Assembly: GCF_014646015.1 (NCBI RefSeq)
Contig: NZ_BMMQ01000006.1
Coordinates: 203,704 to 244,560, forward strand
DNA from: Microbacterium nanhaiense
Lineage (GTDB): Bacteria; Actinomycetota; Actinomycetes; Actinomycetales; Microbacteriaceae
DNA: 40,857 nt
Direction: 5' to 3'
Under the pieces are notes generated by a model. That model was not told the DNA's origin. It made no database searches and saw nothing but the letters and a program-made list of their open reading frames with translations. A program made the position numbers and the translations under genes. Shown in pieces: positions 14,255 through 26,694 of this stretch. The first letter of the stretch is position 1; the number at the start of each line of letters is the position of its first letter.

Positions 14255-16771
14255 TCAGGCCTCGACCAGCACCACCGGTTCCCGCAGGAGGCCCGACTCG
14301 ACGCCCTCGAGCGCAAGGTCGAGATCCTGGATCCGGAAGCGGCGACCGTGGGCCCGCTCCGCCGCGGCGGCGACGGCCGGGAGGTGCTCGTCCGCGGCGA
14401 GGCGGTTCGCCGTCGTGTTGTGCACGACGATCTCGAGCTCGTGCTCGCCCGCGGCGAGCGCGCCGAGCTCGACCCGGTAGGGCGCCGACCACACGGATCC
14501 GGCCCGCCGCCCGTTGACGAAGACCTCCGCGGCGACGCCGATCGGGGAGGTGATCTTCGCCCGGAACGACGGTCCGCGGATCCCGCGGTCGGCGATCTCG
14601 CTCGGGATCGGCGCGGATTCGCCGAGGTCGAGCACGGCGGCGGAGGCGCGATCGAGGGTGAAGCCCGAGCGATACGTCGCCGAGCCCGAGTAGCCCGCGC
14701 GGGAGTCCTCCCAGCGGTGCGGGATGTCCACGGCGGCCGGCTCGGCGTCGGGGAACGTCACCGTCCATCCCCGCGGGCGCACCTCGCGCGTGCCGGCCGG
14801 TTCGCGACGCTCCTCCGCCGGCACCCCGCCGAGGATCACGACCGCCTGATAGGGCGCAAGGTCGAGCGGCCCCGCGTCGATCGCGCGGATCTCGCCCGTC
14901 CGCGGATCCGCGAGCGACCACGCCGCGTGCGTCGTGCTCGGCGCGAACGCGATCGTCGCCGGCGTCGCCGCCGTGTTCGCGACGAAGAACGCGTCGGCGC
15001 CGTCGAGGCGGCGGTGGGTCACGCCGACGGCGGCGCGGTGCTCCTCCGGCACCGCGAAGGGGTGCTCGGACGCCAGGCGCTGCTCGAGCACGCCCCGCAG
15101 CGCGTCCTCCCCGATCACGACGTCGACGAGCCCCGAGGAGCGTTCGCCGTCGCCTCCTGGCGCGTGGTCGATCGCGATCACGATCGCGCCCGACTCGCGG
15201 GCGCGACGGATCCACGCCGCCGCGGGCACGTCGCTCGCGCGGGGGAGCACGATCGCGTCGAAGGCGCCGGGATCGAGGAGCGCGGTCGACGCGTCGTCGA
15301 AGAGGTCGTAGTCGTGCCCCGCGTCGCGGATCGCGCCGGGGATGACGGGGCCGATCCAGTCGCGGGTGCGGCGGGACAGGTCGAGGCCGTCGCGGGCGGC
15401 GTCGATGTCGCGGGTCGGGGCGTAGAGCCCGACCCGGGCGACGCGGTGCCCCTGACGCATGATCCACGACAGGCGGGCGGCGTAGCGCCACAGCTCCGGC
15501 GCGATCGGCCACCACGCGTTTCGCTCGTCGAGCGCCGCCGCCGCGTAGAAGACGTTGCCGAGGCCCGGCCCGGCGACGGGCGTCGACGGCCAGCCGTGCC
15601 CGAAGAACTGGTTGATGCCGCACAGGATGTGCTCGTGCATCTCGCCCGCGAGATCGAGCGGCGTCGAGCGGAACGACGGCGAGTGATTCCACGTCCACGT
15701 CTCGGACGAGACCACCGCGGCACCGCAGATGCGCGCACCCGACGACGCCCACCGGCTCTGGGTGACGTCGCGCCAGCCCCAGCCCTCGCCCTCGATCTGG
15801 TCGACGAAGCGGTAGCTGCTGACGGCCGCGGGCGGCTCTCCGTAGCCCTGCACGCGCAGCGGAACGCTCTTCGAGGCGGCCCACGCGCGAAGCGGCTTCA
15901 GGAAGCCGTCCTCGTAGAGCTCCGTGCGGGTCTGCCCCAGGTCGGCGCGGAGGCGGGCGCTCCCCGGTCCCTCGACAACAAGCCGCCACAGCTCGAGCAG
16001 CAGCGGGTAGCCGCGGCGCGCCTCGAACTCCTCGGGAAAGCGGGGCGTCCAGTCGCCGTGATACACCTCGAGGCTGTCGCAGAACACCGAGCCGATGTTC
16101 GCGACCGCTTCGACCAGCGGCTCAGCGACCACCTCGATGTGGTGTCGGATCGCCGCCGCCGAGTAGTGGTCGAGCACGGGACCCTCGCTTCCGCGCGCGG
16201 CCCGCTTGACGTTCTGACCCGTCAGCCGGGAGACCGCGAGCAGCACCACGCGCGGCCCGGTCCCGTCGGGGATCCGCACGCCGCGCCCGTCCCACTCGAG
16301 GAGCCGCACGTCGTCGGGGATCTCCTGGATGGATCCGTCGCCGAGGTAGGCCGCCACGAGCTCGTCGCCGGGCACGGCCGCGGGGAGCGGGATCGTCCGC
16401 GCGCCCGGCGCGATCTCGAAGCGTTCCCAGTGCAGGGTGCGCGCCGCGTGCTCGGGACCGATGTGGGGCCCGCCGTAGGACCAACCGCTACCGAGGGTCA
16501 CGTCGAGGCGCAGGCCGAGCTCGTCCGCCACCTCGCCGGCGTGGCGGAGATTCGCCAGGAACGGCTCGCTGAGGAAGGGATCCCCCTCCTCCGCCATCGG
16601 GTAGACGAAGGAGACCTCGGCGCCACGGAGCCCGGCGTCGCGCATCGCGGTGAGCTCGCGGCGGATCCGTTCCGGGGTCTGCGCGGGTCCGAACCACCAC
16701 CAGCGCATCATCGGCGCCGCCTCGCGCGGCGGGGTGCGGAACAGGGCGGACAGGTCGGACGTCGTCGTCAC
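14255..16771 (-). CDS. glycoside hydrolase family 106-type alpha-L-rhamnosidase
   Basis: The 838-residue protein begins with the GH106 signature region: PMMRWWWFGPAQTPERIRRELTAMRDAGLRGAEV, whose WWWFGP stretch is typical. It continues with LDVTLGSGWSYGGP, SVFCDSLEVYHGDW and SSETWTWNHSPSFRSTPLDLAGEMHEHILCGINQFFGHGWP. C-terminal beta domains include a galactose-binding-like module (RSGFTLDRASAAVLDLG, EVFVNGRRAGSVWSAPYRVEL). GH106 enzymes release alpha-L-rhamnose by inversion using calcium, and rhamnogalacturonan-II-degrading members are known. The start is GTG 16771 with GAGG five bases upstream. No signal peptide is present, so the enzyme should be cytoplasmic. It is transcribed from the region next to the SDR at 16805 and may share its operon, since the gap is 33 bases. 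Confidence 0.85.
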   Translation of the reverse strand: MTTTSDLSALFRTPPREAAPMMRWWWFGPAQTPERIRRELTAMRDAGLRGAEVSFVYPMAEEGDPFLSEPFLANLRHAGEVADELGLRLDVTLGSGWSYGGPHIGPEHAARTLHWERFEIAPGARTIPLPAAVPGDELVAAYLGDGSIQEIPDDVRLLEWDGRGVRIPDGTGPRVVLLAVSRLTGQNVKRAARGSEGPVLDHYSAAAIRHHIEVVAEPLVEAVANIGSVFCDSLEVYHGDWTPRFPEEFEARRGYPLLLELWRLVVEGPGSARLRADLGQTRTELYEDGFLKPLRAWAASKSVPLRVQGYGEPPAAVSSYRFVDQIEGEGWGWRDVTQSRWASSGARICGAAVVSSETWTWNHSPSFRSTPLDLAGEMHEHILCGINQFFGHGWPSTPVAGPGLGNVFYAAAALDERNAWWPIAPELWRYAARLSWIMRQGHRVARVGLYAPTRDIDAARDGLDLSRRTRDWIGPVIPGAIRDAGHDYDLFDDASTALLDPGAFDAIVLPRASDVPAAAWIRRARESGAIVIAIDHAPGGDGERSSGLVDVVIGEDALRGVLEQRLASEHPFAVPEEHRAAVGVTHRRLDGADAFFVANTAATPATIAFAPSTTHAAWSLADPRTGEIRAIDAGPLDLAPYQAVVILGGVPAEERREPAGTREVRPRGWTVTFPDAEPAAVDIPHRWEDSRAGYSGSATYRSGFTLDRASAAVLDLGESAPIPSEIADRGIRGPSFRAKITSPIGVAAEVFVNGRRAGSVWSAPYRVELGALAAGEHELEIVVHNTTANRLAADEHLPAVAAAAERAHGRRFRIQDLDLALEGVESGLLREPVVLVEA

Positions 16772-16804
16772 GGGATCCTCGCTTCGAATCGTTTCAGCGA
16801 CACC

Positions 16805-17575
16805 CTATCGCGGCGCATCCGGCAGCTCGTACGCCTGCCACGGCGCCTGGGTGGCGAGCTTCCCGCCCGACACGTCGTGCAGGGTTCCCGTGATGTATCC
16901 GGCGAGGTCGCTCGCGAGGAAGAGAATGAGGTTTGCCACGTCCGCCGGCTCCTCCCAGCGCCGCAGCGAGAGCGTGCCGAGGCGCTCCGCCTGATCCTCC
17001 GGGCTCATCTCGGCGAAGCCGTTCATCGCGGTCGGCACCATCCCCGGCGCGTAGGCGTTGACGGTGATGTTCCACGGGCCGAGCTCGCCGGCGAGCACGC
17101 GGGTGAACGACACGACGGCCGCCTTCGAGGCGGAGTAGGCGGCCGACGCGATGCTCGGCACGATCGCCGCGAAGCTCGCGGCGTTGAGGATCCGCCCCGC
17201 GCGCCGGGCTTTCATGTGCGGGATCGCGGCGCGGCAGACGTTGAAGGTGCCGCGCACGTTGACGTCGAACGCCAGATCCCACAGCGCCGGGTCGATCGCC
17301 TCGACGGTCCCCGGGGCGTTGACGCCCGCGTTGTTGACGACGACGTCGAGCGAGCCATGATCGGCGACGACCCCGTCGATGACGCGCGTGACGGCCTCGA
17401 GATCGGTGATATCGGCGACGCGCCAGTCGATTCCGTCGGGGGCGTCGTTCGGGATCCGCAGGTCGAGCCCCACCGTGATCGCGCCCTCGCGCGCGAAGGT
17501 CTCGGCGATCTCGCGGCCGATGCCGCGGGCGGCCCCCGTGACGACGACGACGCGTCCGGCGAGGTCGATGTTCAT
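16805..17575 (-). CDS. classical SDR oxidoreductase
   Basis: The 256-residue protein is a classical short-chain dehydrogenase: cofactor motif TGAARGIG (13-20), NNAG (81-84), S134, and Y147/K151 in YSASK. An acidic residue after beta-2 (LDLR, D38) favours NAD. The start ATG has AAGGAG eight bases upstream. GH106 follows in the same direction after 33 bases. A second SDR gene diverges from it across a GntR-type operator, so the two are probably co-regulated. Likely substrate is a sugar or sugar acid from the island; it cannot be named. Confidence 0.88.
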   Translation of the reverse strand: MNIDLAGRVVVVTGAARGIGREIAETFAREGAITVGLDLRIPNDAPDGIDWRVADITDLEAVTRVIDGVVADHGSLDVVVNNAGVNAPGTVEAIDPALWDLAFDVNVRGTFNVCRAAIPHMKARRAGRILNAASFAAIVPSIASAAYSASKAAVVSFTRVLAGELGPWNITVNAYAPGMVPTAMNGFAEMSPEDQAERLGTLSLRRWEEPADVANLILFLASDLAGYITGTLHDVSGGKLATQAPWQAYELPDAPR

Positions 17576-17623
17576 GTGCGTTCTCCTTCGATCGCGGGAG
17601 CGGTCGCCGTGCGCGACCGATTA

Positions 17624-17641
17624 ATGCATACTTTATACATG
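17624..17641. promoter_or_regulatory. GntR-type operator between the two divergent SDR genes
   Basis: ATGCATACTTTATACAT is an imperfect palindrome (arms ATGCATA and TATACAT) ending on the start codon of the plus-strand SDR. A very similar sequence lies upstream of the aldo/keto reductase gene (23255-23271). The GntR/FCD regulator encoded at 18370 is the natural candidate to bind it. Its position would repress the plus-strand SDR-regulator operon, giving autoregulation. Confidence 0.55.
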
Positions 17642-18373
17642 ACTCAGCGCGTGGTGTGGGTGACCGGATCCGGCAGCGGCATGGGACGCGCGAGCGCCCT
17701 GCGGCTCGCGCGTCGCGGCTTCGCCGTCGCGCTCTCCGGCCGCCGCGCTGAGGCGCTCGAGACCGTGCGCGACGAGATCGCTGCCGCGGGCGGATCCGCC
17801 ATCGCCGTGCCGCTCGACGTCACGGACTCCGCCGCCGTGCGCGAGGCGCACGAGCGGATCCGCGCGGAGCTCGGCGCCGTCACGGATGTCGTCGCCTCCG
17901 CCGGCCTCAACGCCCCGAACCGCGGCTGGGCGGATCTCACGCCCGAGAGCTTCGAGGCGATCGTCGGCACGAACCTCACGGGCTGCCTCAACATCGCCCA
18001 CGCGGTGCTGCCCGGCATGCGCGAGCGCGGCGGAGGAACCGTCGTGTTCGTGTCGTCGTTCGCCGGCTGGCGATTCGGCGCGATGTCGGGCGTCGCGTAC
18101 GGGGCGTCGAAGACCGCGGTGGGGAACCTCGCCGAATCGCTCAACGACGAGGAGAACGTCAACGGCATCCGCGCCTGCCACCTCTGCCCCGGGGATGTCG
18201 ACAGCGAATTCCTCGCGATGCGTCCGCACGTGCCCGACGCCGAGGCGCGCAGCCACATGATGACGGCCGACAACGTCGCCGACGCCGTCGAGTTCGTCGT
18301 CATGTCGCCGCCCGAGGTGTGCATCAACGAGCTCGTGGTGACGCCCGTGAAGAGGGGCGTGTCGCGGGCGTGA
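17639..18373 (+). CDS. SDR oxidoreductase upstream of the GntR gene
   Basis: The 244-residue short-chain dehydrogenase has TGSGSGMG (9-16), S139/S140 and Y154/K158 in YGASK. The usual NNAG is replaced by SAGL (residues 87-90), and SGRR after beta-2 suggests NADP preference. There is no ribosome site before ATG 17639 and the operator abuts it, so the mRNA may be leaderless or nearly so. It overlaps the regulator gene as GTGA. Divergence from an NAD-type SDR would suit an oxidation/reduction pair that inverts a sugar carbon; that is inference. Confidence 0.85.
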   Translation: MTQRVVWVTGSGSGMGRASALRLARRGFAVALSGRRAEALETVRDEIAAAGGSAIAVPLDVTDSAAVREAHERIRAELGAVTDVVASAGLNAPNRGWADLTPESFEAIVGTNLTGCLNIAHAVLPGMRERGGGTVVFVSSFAGWRFGAMSGVAYGASKTAVGNLAESLNDEENVNGIRACHLCPGDVDSEFLAMRPHVPDAEARSHMMTADNVADAVEFVVMSPPEVCINELVVTPVKRGVSRA

Positions 18374-19047
18374 CCGGTCTCTTCGAACGGGTGCTCGACA
18401 GCGTCGGGCTCGCAATCTGCGCCGGCACCGCCCCTCCCGTGTTCACGGCGCAGGAGATCGAGGAATCCACGGGCGCGTCCCGCAGCGTCGTGCGCGAGGC
18501 CGCGCGCGTTCTCGAGACGCTCGGGATGGTGCGCCCCGTGAAGAGGGTCGGCCTCGTGGTGCAGGCAGCGCCCGCCTGGAACACCCTCGATCCGCGCGTC
18601 ATCCGCTGGAACCTCGCCTCGCCGCGACGAGAGGAACAGGTGCGCCAGCTGCTCGAGCTGCGCATCGCGATCGAACCGGAGGCCGCGCGCCTCGCTGCGC
18701 GGCGGGGCCCAGCGGGGGACGCGGATCCCTTCGCCGAGCTCGCGTCCGCCGCCGAGCTCCTGTCCTCCGCCAACCCCGAGAGCTTCGGCGAGCGCGACGC
18801 GCAGTTCCACCGTGCGGTGCTCGTCGCCTCGGGCAATGACATGTTCGTCCGCCTCGCCGACGTCATCACGGAGGCGCTGCGCGAACGCGCCGCCTCCGTC
18901 GCCCACGCGGATCCGCACGACGTCTCCCTCCACGCCGAGCTCGCCGAGCGGATCCTCGCCGGAGCCCCCGACGCCGCCGCCCGAACCTCCCGCGAGATCA
19001 TCACCCGCACCGCCGCCGACTCCGCCAGTGCCCGAGTGTCGGAATAA
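18370..19047 (+). CDS. GntR-family regulator with FCD effector domain
   Basis: The 225-residue protein has an N-terminal winged helix (FTAQEIEESTGASRSVVREAARVLETLGMV, residues ~27-56), followed by the all-helical FCD domain with its metal-ligand pattern (LELRIAIEPEAARLA, ERDAQFHRAVLVASGN, HAELAERILAG). Such regulators respond to sugar acids or lactones. GTG 18370 overlaps the SDR stop by four bases, so the two are translated together. Similar palindromes before the SDR and before the aldo/keto reductase suggest it controls both. The 3' end runs straight into the first copy of a repeat element. Confidence 0.87.
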   Translation: MTGLFERVLDSVGLAICAGTAPPVFTAQEIEESTGASRSVVREAARVLETLGMVRPVKRVGLVVQAAPAWNTLDPRVIRWNLASPRREEQVRQLLELRIAIEPEAARLAARRGPAGDADPFAELASAAELLSSANPESFGERDAQFHRAVLVASGNDMFVRLADVITEALRERAASVAHADPHDVSLHAELAERILAGAPDAAARTSREIITRTAADSASARVSE

Positions 19048-19112
19048 TCACGAGAATCGGATCCTCACGCCCCAGGGATCCGAGTTCCGTGATTTCTCCG
19101 AGCCTCGTGCGC
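19039..19112. repeat. REP-like imperfect palindrome, copy 1
   Basis: The left arm TCGGAATAATCACGAG (19039-19054) continues with AATCGGATCC, and is mirrored by GGATCCGAGTTCCGTGAT and TTCTCCGA ending at 19101. A conserved tail GCCTCGTGCGC follows. It overlaps the last codons of the GntR gene. It could fold into a long hairpin at the mRNA 3' end. Confidence 0.75.
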
Positions 19113-19174
19113 AACACCCGACAACACCCGCCGAGTCCGCGCCTCGCACAACGCCACCCCCGGGGTCACCAGAC

Positions 19175-19248
19175 TCGGAATAATCACGAGAATCGGATCC
19201 TCACAGCCCAGGGATCCGAGTTTCGTGATTTCTCCGAGCCTCGTGCGC
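19175..19248. repeat. REP-like imperfect palindrome, copy 2
   Basis: It is nearly identical to copy 1 over about 70 bases, including the tail GCCTCGTGCGC. Differences are a few bases in the loop (TCACAGCCCAGG against TCACGCCCCAGG) and one in the right arm. Between copies 1 and 2 is about 60 bases of unrelated sequence. Confidence 0.75.
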
Positions 19249-19273
19249 GGCGCGCGCGGCCCCGCCACGAAAG

Positions 19274-19346
19274 TCGGACAAATCACGAGAATCGGAGGGA
19301 TCCGCGCAGATCCTCCGAGTTTCGTGATTTTTCCGAGTCTCGTGCG
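19274..19346. repeat. REP-like imperfect palindrome, copy 3
   Basis: The arms are the same (TCGGACAAATCACGAGAA left; TTTCGTGATTTTTCCGA right) with a different loop. Its inner stem GGAGGGATC/GATCCTCC makes it the longest hairpin of the three. It ends four bases before the stop of the converging GH2 gene. Region 19048-19349 holds only these repeats. Confidence 0.75.
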
Positions 19347-19349
19347 TGG

Positions 19350-23227
<3,878 letters not shown>

Positions 23228-23254
23228 GAGAGTTCTCCGTCGAATCGATCCCGT

Positions 23255-23271
23255 GTGCATATTCATACATG
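23255..23271. promoter_or_regulatory. second copy of the GntR-type operator, before the aldo/keto reductase
   Basis: GTGCATATTCATACATG shares TGCATA and ATACATG with the palindrome between the divergent SDR genes (17624-17641), with one base less in the centre. It lies about 30-45 bases upstream of the reductase ATG, in the promoter region of the reductase-GH2 operon. Confidence 0.5.
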
Positions 23272-23306
23272 GACGAATGCTGTCTCATTATGGCGCAGAA
23301 CGGGCC

Positions 23307-23978
23307 TCAGAGCCACCCGAGGAGCGAGGCGCCGAGGATCGCCAGCGGCACGAGCAGGGAGGCGAGCGCGAGCCCGAGTGCCGAGGATCCTCCGAGCGCC
23401 GGCCCCTCCTCCATCGCCCGCGCCGTCCCGATCGCGTGCGCGGACAGCCCGATCGCGAAGCCGCCCGCGACCGGATCCCGCAGCCGCATAAGCCGCAGCA
23501 GCGGCGGCCCCGCGACGGCGCCGAGGATCCCGGTGAGGATCGAGAACACGGCGGCGAGCGAGGCGTCGACGCCGAGCACCTCGGCGACCGCCGCCGAGAC
23601 GGCGCTCGTCGCGTGTTTCGGGGCGAGGATCCGCAGGAGCTCGCCCGATGCGCCCAGCGCCCAGGCGACGACGACGGTCACCGCCGCGCCGACGATCGTC
23701 GCGATCGTCCCGGCGATGGCGACGGCCATTAGGCGTCGTCCCAGGCGGCGGGCTCCCCGGTCGATCGCGAAGGCGAGCGCGACGACGGCCGGGCCGAGGA
23801 GCGCCGTCAGGGGCGCCGCCCCCTCCTCGTAGCTCGCCAGCGGGATCCGCCCGATCACGAGCACGGCCCCGATGACGATGGTGCTCACCAGCACGGGGTT
23901 GAGCGTGCCGCGGCCGAAGCGAGCGAGCCACGAGGCGCCTCCCCAGACGAGCAGGGTGAGAGCGAGCGCCCAGATCAC
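23307..23978 (-). CDS. lrgB: LrgB/CidB-family membrane protein
   Basis: The 223-residue hydrophobic protein has several predicted spans and the LrgB hallmark region LAPKHATSAVSAAVAEVLG, followed by FSILTGILGAV and GFAIGLSAHAIGTARAM. The start is GTG 23978, overlapping the stop of lrgA as GTGA; the frame upstream belongs to lrgA in another phase. LrgAB/CidAB proteins influence murein-hydrolase export, pyruvate or glycolate movement and cell lysis. It is not obviously linked to the sugar genes. Confidence 0.88.
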   Translation of the reverse strand: MIWALALTLLVWGGASWLARFGRGTLNPVLVSTIVIGAVLVIGRIPLASYEEGAAPLTALLGPAVVALAFAIDRGARRLGRRLMAVAIAGTIATIVGAAVTVVVAWALGASGELLRILAPKHATSAVSAAVAEVLGVDASLAAVFSILTGILGAVAGPPLLRLMRLRDPVAGGFAIGLSAHAIGTARAMEEGPALGGSSALGLALASLLVPLAILGASLLGWL

Positions 23979-24364
23979 GACCGACGCCGCATCAGCCGAT
24001 CGGCGACGAGGGCCGCCGTGAGAAAGGTGGCGAGCCAGCCGGCCACGAGGGCCGCGACGATCGCGCGGGCCTGCTCGGCGAGTTCGCCGAAGGATCCGAT
24101 CACCCCGACCGACAGTGGCACGAGCAGGAGCGGGAGGACGGCGATGAGCGAGTCGGCGGCGGGCGCCACGACGCGAGTGAGCCAGCCGCGCAGCGGCGTC
24201 GCCAGCAGCACCAGCAGCGCGATCATTCCGAGCGTCGACCCGGGAATGGGCAGCGCCGTGAGCGCCTGTACGAGCGTGCCGAGCGCGGCGAAGGCGACGA
24301 TCACGCCGAGCCCGAACAGCCACCGCGGCACCTGCCCGAGCGCGGGCTTTCCCTCCTTCGCCAT
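23975..24364 (-). CDS. lrgA: LrgA/CidA-family holin-like membrane protein
   Basis: The 129-residue protein has four predicted membrane spans, the family motif LPIPGSTLGMIALLVLL (about residues 38-54) and a second hydrophobic segment LIAVLPLLLVPLSVGVI. It ends in the charged tail DRLMRRRS. It forms a two-gene unit with lrgB. The ribosome site is weak (GTGAAGAA). The next gene upstream diverges from it. Confidence 0.87.
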   Translation of the reverse strand: MAKEGKPALGQVPRWLFGLGVIVAFAALGTLVQALTALPIPGSTLGMIALLVLLATPLRGWLTRVVAPAADSLIAVLPLLLVPLSVGVIGSFGELAEQARAIVAALVAGWLATFLTAALVADRLMRRRS

Positions 24365-24451
24365 TTCTTCACGCTACCCGCTGATATCCCCGGATGACTG
24401 TTCGTGTCGCACCATCTTGCGCACGCGCGCGGGGTGCGGTTTCCTCAGTGC

Positions 24452-25822
24452 ATGACACGTCAGATCCGCTTCAACGCCTTCGACATGAACTGCGTCGCCC
24501 ACCAGTCCTCGGGCATGTGGCGTCACCCGCGCGACCGCTCGCGCGAGTACAACACGATCAGCTACTGGACCGACCTCGCGAAGCTGCTCGAGTCGGGCAT
24601 CTTCGACGGCCTGTTCATCGCCGATGTGCTGGGCACCTACGACGTGTACGGCGGCACGAACGAGGCCGCCCTGCGCAACGGCGCCCAGGTTCCGGTGAAC
24701 GACCCCATTCTGCTCACGAGCGCCATGGCCGCCGTCACGGAAAACCTCGGCTTCGGCATCACGGCGGGCACCGCCTTCGAGCACCCGTACCCCTTCGCCC
24801 GGCGCCTGACCACCCTCGACCACCTCACGAACGGCCGCATCGGGTGGAACGTGGTGACGGGATACCTGCCGAGCGCGGCCCGGAACATGGGCGCCGAGGA
24901 TCAGATGGAGCACGACGAGCGCTACGACCACGCCGACGAGTACCTCGAGGTGCTCTACAAGCTGTGGGAGGGATCGTGGGAGGACGACGCGGTCATCGAG
25001 GACCGCGAGTCGGGCGTCTTCACGGATCCGTCGAAGGTGCACGAGATCGGCCACCACGGCAAGTGGTTCGACGTGCCGGGGATCCACATCTCCGAGCCGT
25101 CACCCCAGCGCACCCCCGTGATCTACCAGGCGGGCGCGTCGCCGCGCGGGGTCGCCTTCGCCGCAGGCAACGCCGAGGCGATCTTCGTCGCGGCGCCGTC
25201 GACGGAGGTGTTGGCGAACACCGTGAAGCGGATCCGCGACGGCCTCGAGAGCGCCGGGCGCGATCGCTACGACGCGAAGATCTACACGCTTATCACGATC
25301 GTCACCGGTGCGACGGAGGAGGAGGCGCTCGCGAAGAAGGCCGAGTACGACCAGTACGCCTCGACCGAGGGCGCGCTCGTGTTCACCTCCGGCTGGATGG
25401 GCGTCGACCTCTCGCAGTACGACTGGAACGAGCCGCTCGGCAACGTCAAGTCGAACGCGATCCAGTCGACGCTGCAGCACCTGCAGGAGGAGGCCGACCT
25501 GGGGCGCGAGTGGACCGTCGGCGACCTCGCCCGCAAGAACGCGATCGGTGGCCTCGGCCCCACGATCGTCGGATCCGGCGAGCAGATCGCCGACGAGCTG
25601 CAGCGCTGGCAGCGGGAGACCGACATCGACGGCTTCAACCTCGCCTACGCCGTCGCGCACGAGACGTGGGAGGACGTCATCGAGCACGTCATCCCGGTGC
25701 TGCGCGAACGGGGCGCGTACCCCACGGAGTATGCCCCCGGCACGCTGCGCAACAAGCTGTCGGGTGCGGGCGACCGCGTGAAGCCGACGCACCGCGCGGC
25801 GCGGTACAAGTACGGGGCGTAA
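24452..25822 (+). CDS. LLM-class flavin-dependent monooxygenase (NtaA/SnaA/DszA family)
   Basis: The 456-residue protein shows the NtaA/SnaA/DszA/SoxA pattern: MWRHPRDRS near the N-terminus, LAKLLESGIFDGLFIADVLG, FEHPYPFARRLTTLDHLTNGRIGWNVVTGY, YQAGASPRG and the late FNLAYAVAHETWEDVI. These enzymes use FMNH2 supplied by a separate reductase to oxidise organosulfur, aminopolycarboxylate or related compounds. The start ATG 24452 lacks a clear ribosome site, so the mRNA may be leaderless. The substrate is unknown. It converges on the PhzF gene with six bases between stops. Confidence 0.9.
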   Translation: MTRQIRFNAFDMNCVAHQSSGMWRHPRDRSREYNTISYWTDLAKLLESGIFDGLFIADVLGTYDVYGGTNEAALRNGAQVPVNDPILLTSAMAAVTENLGFGITAGTAFEHPYPFARRLTTLDHLTNGRIGWNVVTGYLPSAARNMGAEDQMEHDERYDHADEYLEVLYKLWEGSWEDDAVIEDRESGVFTDPSKVHEIGHHGKWFDVPGIHISEPSPQRTPVIYQAGASPRGVAFAAGNAEAIFVAAPSTEVLANTVKRIRDGLESAGRDRYDAKIYTLITIVTGATEEEALAKKAEYDQYASTEGALVFTSGWMGVDLSQYDWNEPLGNVKSNAIQSTLQHLQEEADLGREWTVGDLARKNAIGGLGPTIVGSGEQIADELQRWQRETDIDGFNLAYAVAHETWEDVIEHVIPVLRERGAYPTEYAPGTLRNKLSGAGDRVKPTHRAARYKYGA

Positions 25823-25828
25823 CCGGGC

Positions 25829-26650
25829 CTAGAGACCCACCTCGCCCGCGATCGTGGTGTTCGTCGCGCCGCCGACCCACACCTCGTCGCCGACGCGGCT
25901 GACGCGAACTCGGCCGCGACGGCCGAGAGCCGTGCCCTGGCTCGCGACATAGTCGTTCGGCAGCTTTGTGCCGGCAAGCCACTGCCCGAGGGCGGCGTTG
26001 AGGGATCCGGTGACGGGATCTTCGAGGATCCCCTGCTCCGGGCGGCAGAACACCCGAACCTCGATCGCGCACTCGCCGTCCGAGTACGTGCCGACGGCGC
26101 CTACATTAGCCGGCAACGCCGCCTGATCGGGCCGCAGCGCGAGCACGGCCCCGGCGTCGGCGAGCTGGATCCCGAGCCAGCCCGGCCCGTTGTCGCACCA
26201 TTCCGCATCGACGATGTCGGCGCGCGCGACCCCGAGAGCCGCGGCGGTCTCCGCGATGAGCGCCTCGTCGACGGCACCCTGCCGGATCCGCGGCGGCGCG
26301 CAGAACGCGAGCCCGTCCGTGCCGCGCCGGACCGTGACGAGCCCGACGCCGCACTCCTGCACGAGGGTCTCGTCGGCCGATCCGCCCGCCTCGAGCCACG
26401 CGTGCGCGGATCCGAGCGTTGGGTGCCCCGCGAAGGGCAACTCGCCGCCGGGCGTGAAGATGCGCAGGCGGTAATCGGCCGCGGGATCCGTCGGCGAGAG
26501 CAGGAAGGTCGTCTCGGAGAGATTGGTCCAGCGGGCGAAGGCGGCCATCTGGTCGTCTGTCAGGCCGTCGGCGTCGTGCACGACGGCGACGGGGTTGCCG
26601 AGCAGCGGCTCGGAGCTGAACACATCGACCTGGCGGAAGGGGAGCGTCAT
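25829..26650 (-). CDS. PhzF-family isomerase/epimerase
   Basis: The 273-residue protein has the two-fold DAP-epimerase-like PhzF fold. It begins with QVDVFSSEPLLGNPVAVV, carries catalytic E46 in NLSETTFLL, and includes FTPGGELPFAGHPTLGSAHAW and GILEDPVTGSLNAALGQWL. Members isomerise small aromatic or amino-acid-derived molecules, but most have no known substrate. It lies 44 bases downstream of the siderophore-interacting protein gene in the same direction and may be co-transcribed. Confidence 0.9.
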   Translation of the reverse strand: MTLPFRQVDVFSSEPLLGNPVAVVHDADGLTDDQMAAFARWTNLSETTFLLSPTDPAADYRLRIFTPGGELPFAGHPTLGSAHAWLEAGGSADETLVQECGVGLVTVRRGTDGLAFCAPPRIRQGAVDEALIAETAAALGVARADIVDAEWCDNGPGWLGIQLADAGAVLALRPDQAALPANVGAVGTYSDGECAIEVRVFCRPEQGILEDPVTGSLNAALGQWLAGTKLPNDYVASQGTALGRRGRVRVSRVGDEVWVGGATNTTIAGEVGL

Positions 26651-26694
26651 AGCTCGACGCTAGCAAGTCTCCGCTGCGACGCGGCGGGGTCCCC

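Noticed and set aside
14348..18373. Very long open frame on the plus strand (over 1300 codons)
   Set aside because: Only its end is the real SDR gene (from 17639). The rest is the antisense of GH106 and the other SDR, kept open by high GC; it is Arg/Asp/His-rich and has no family features.
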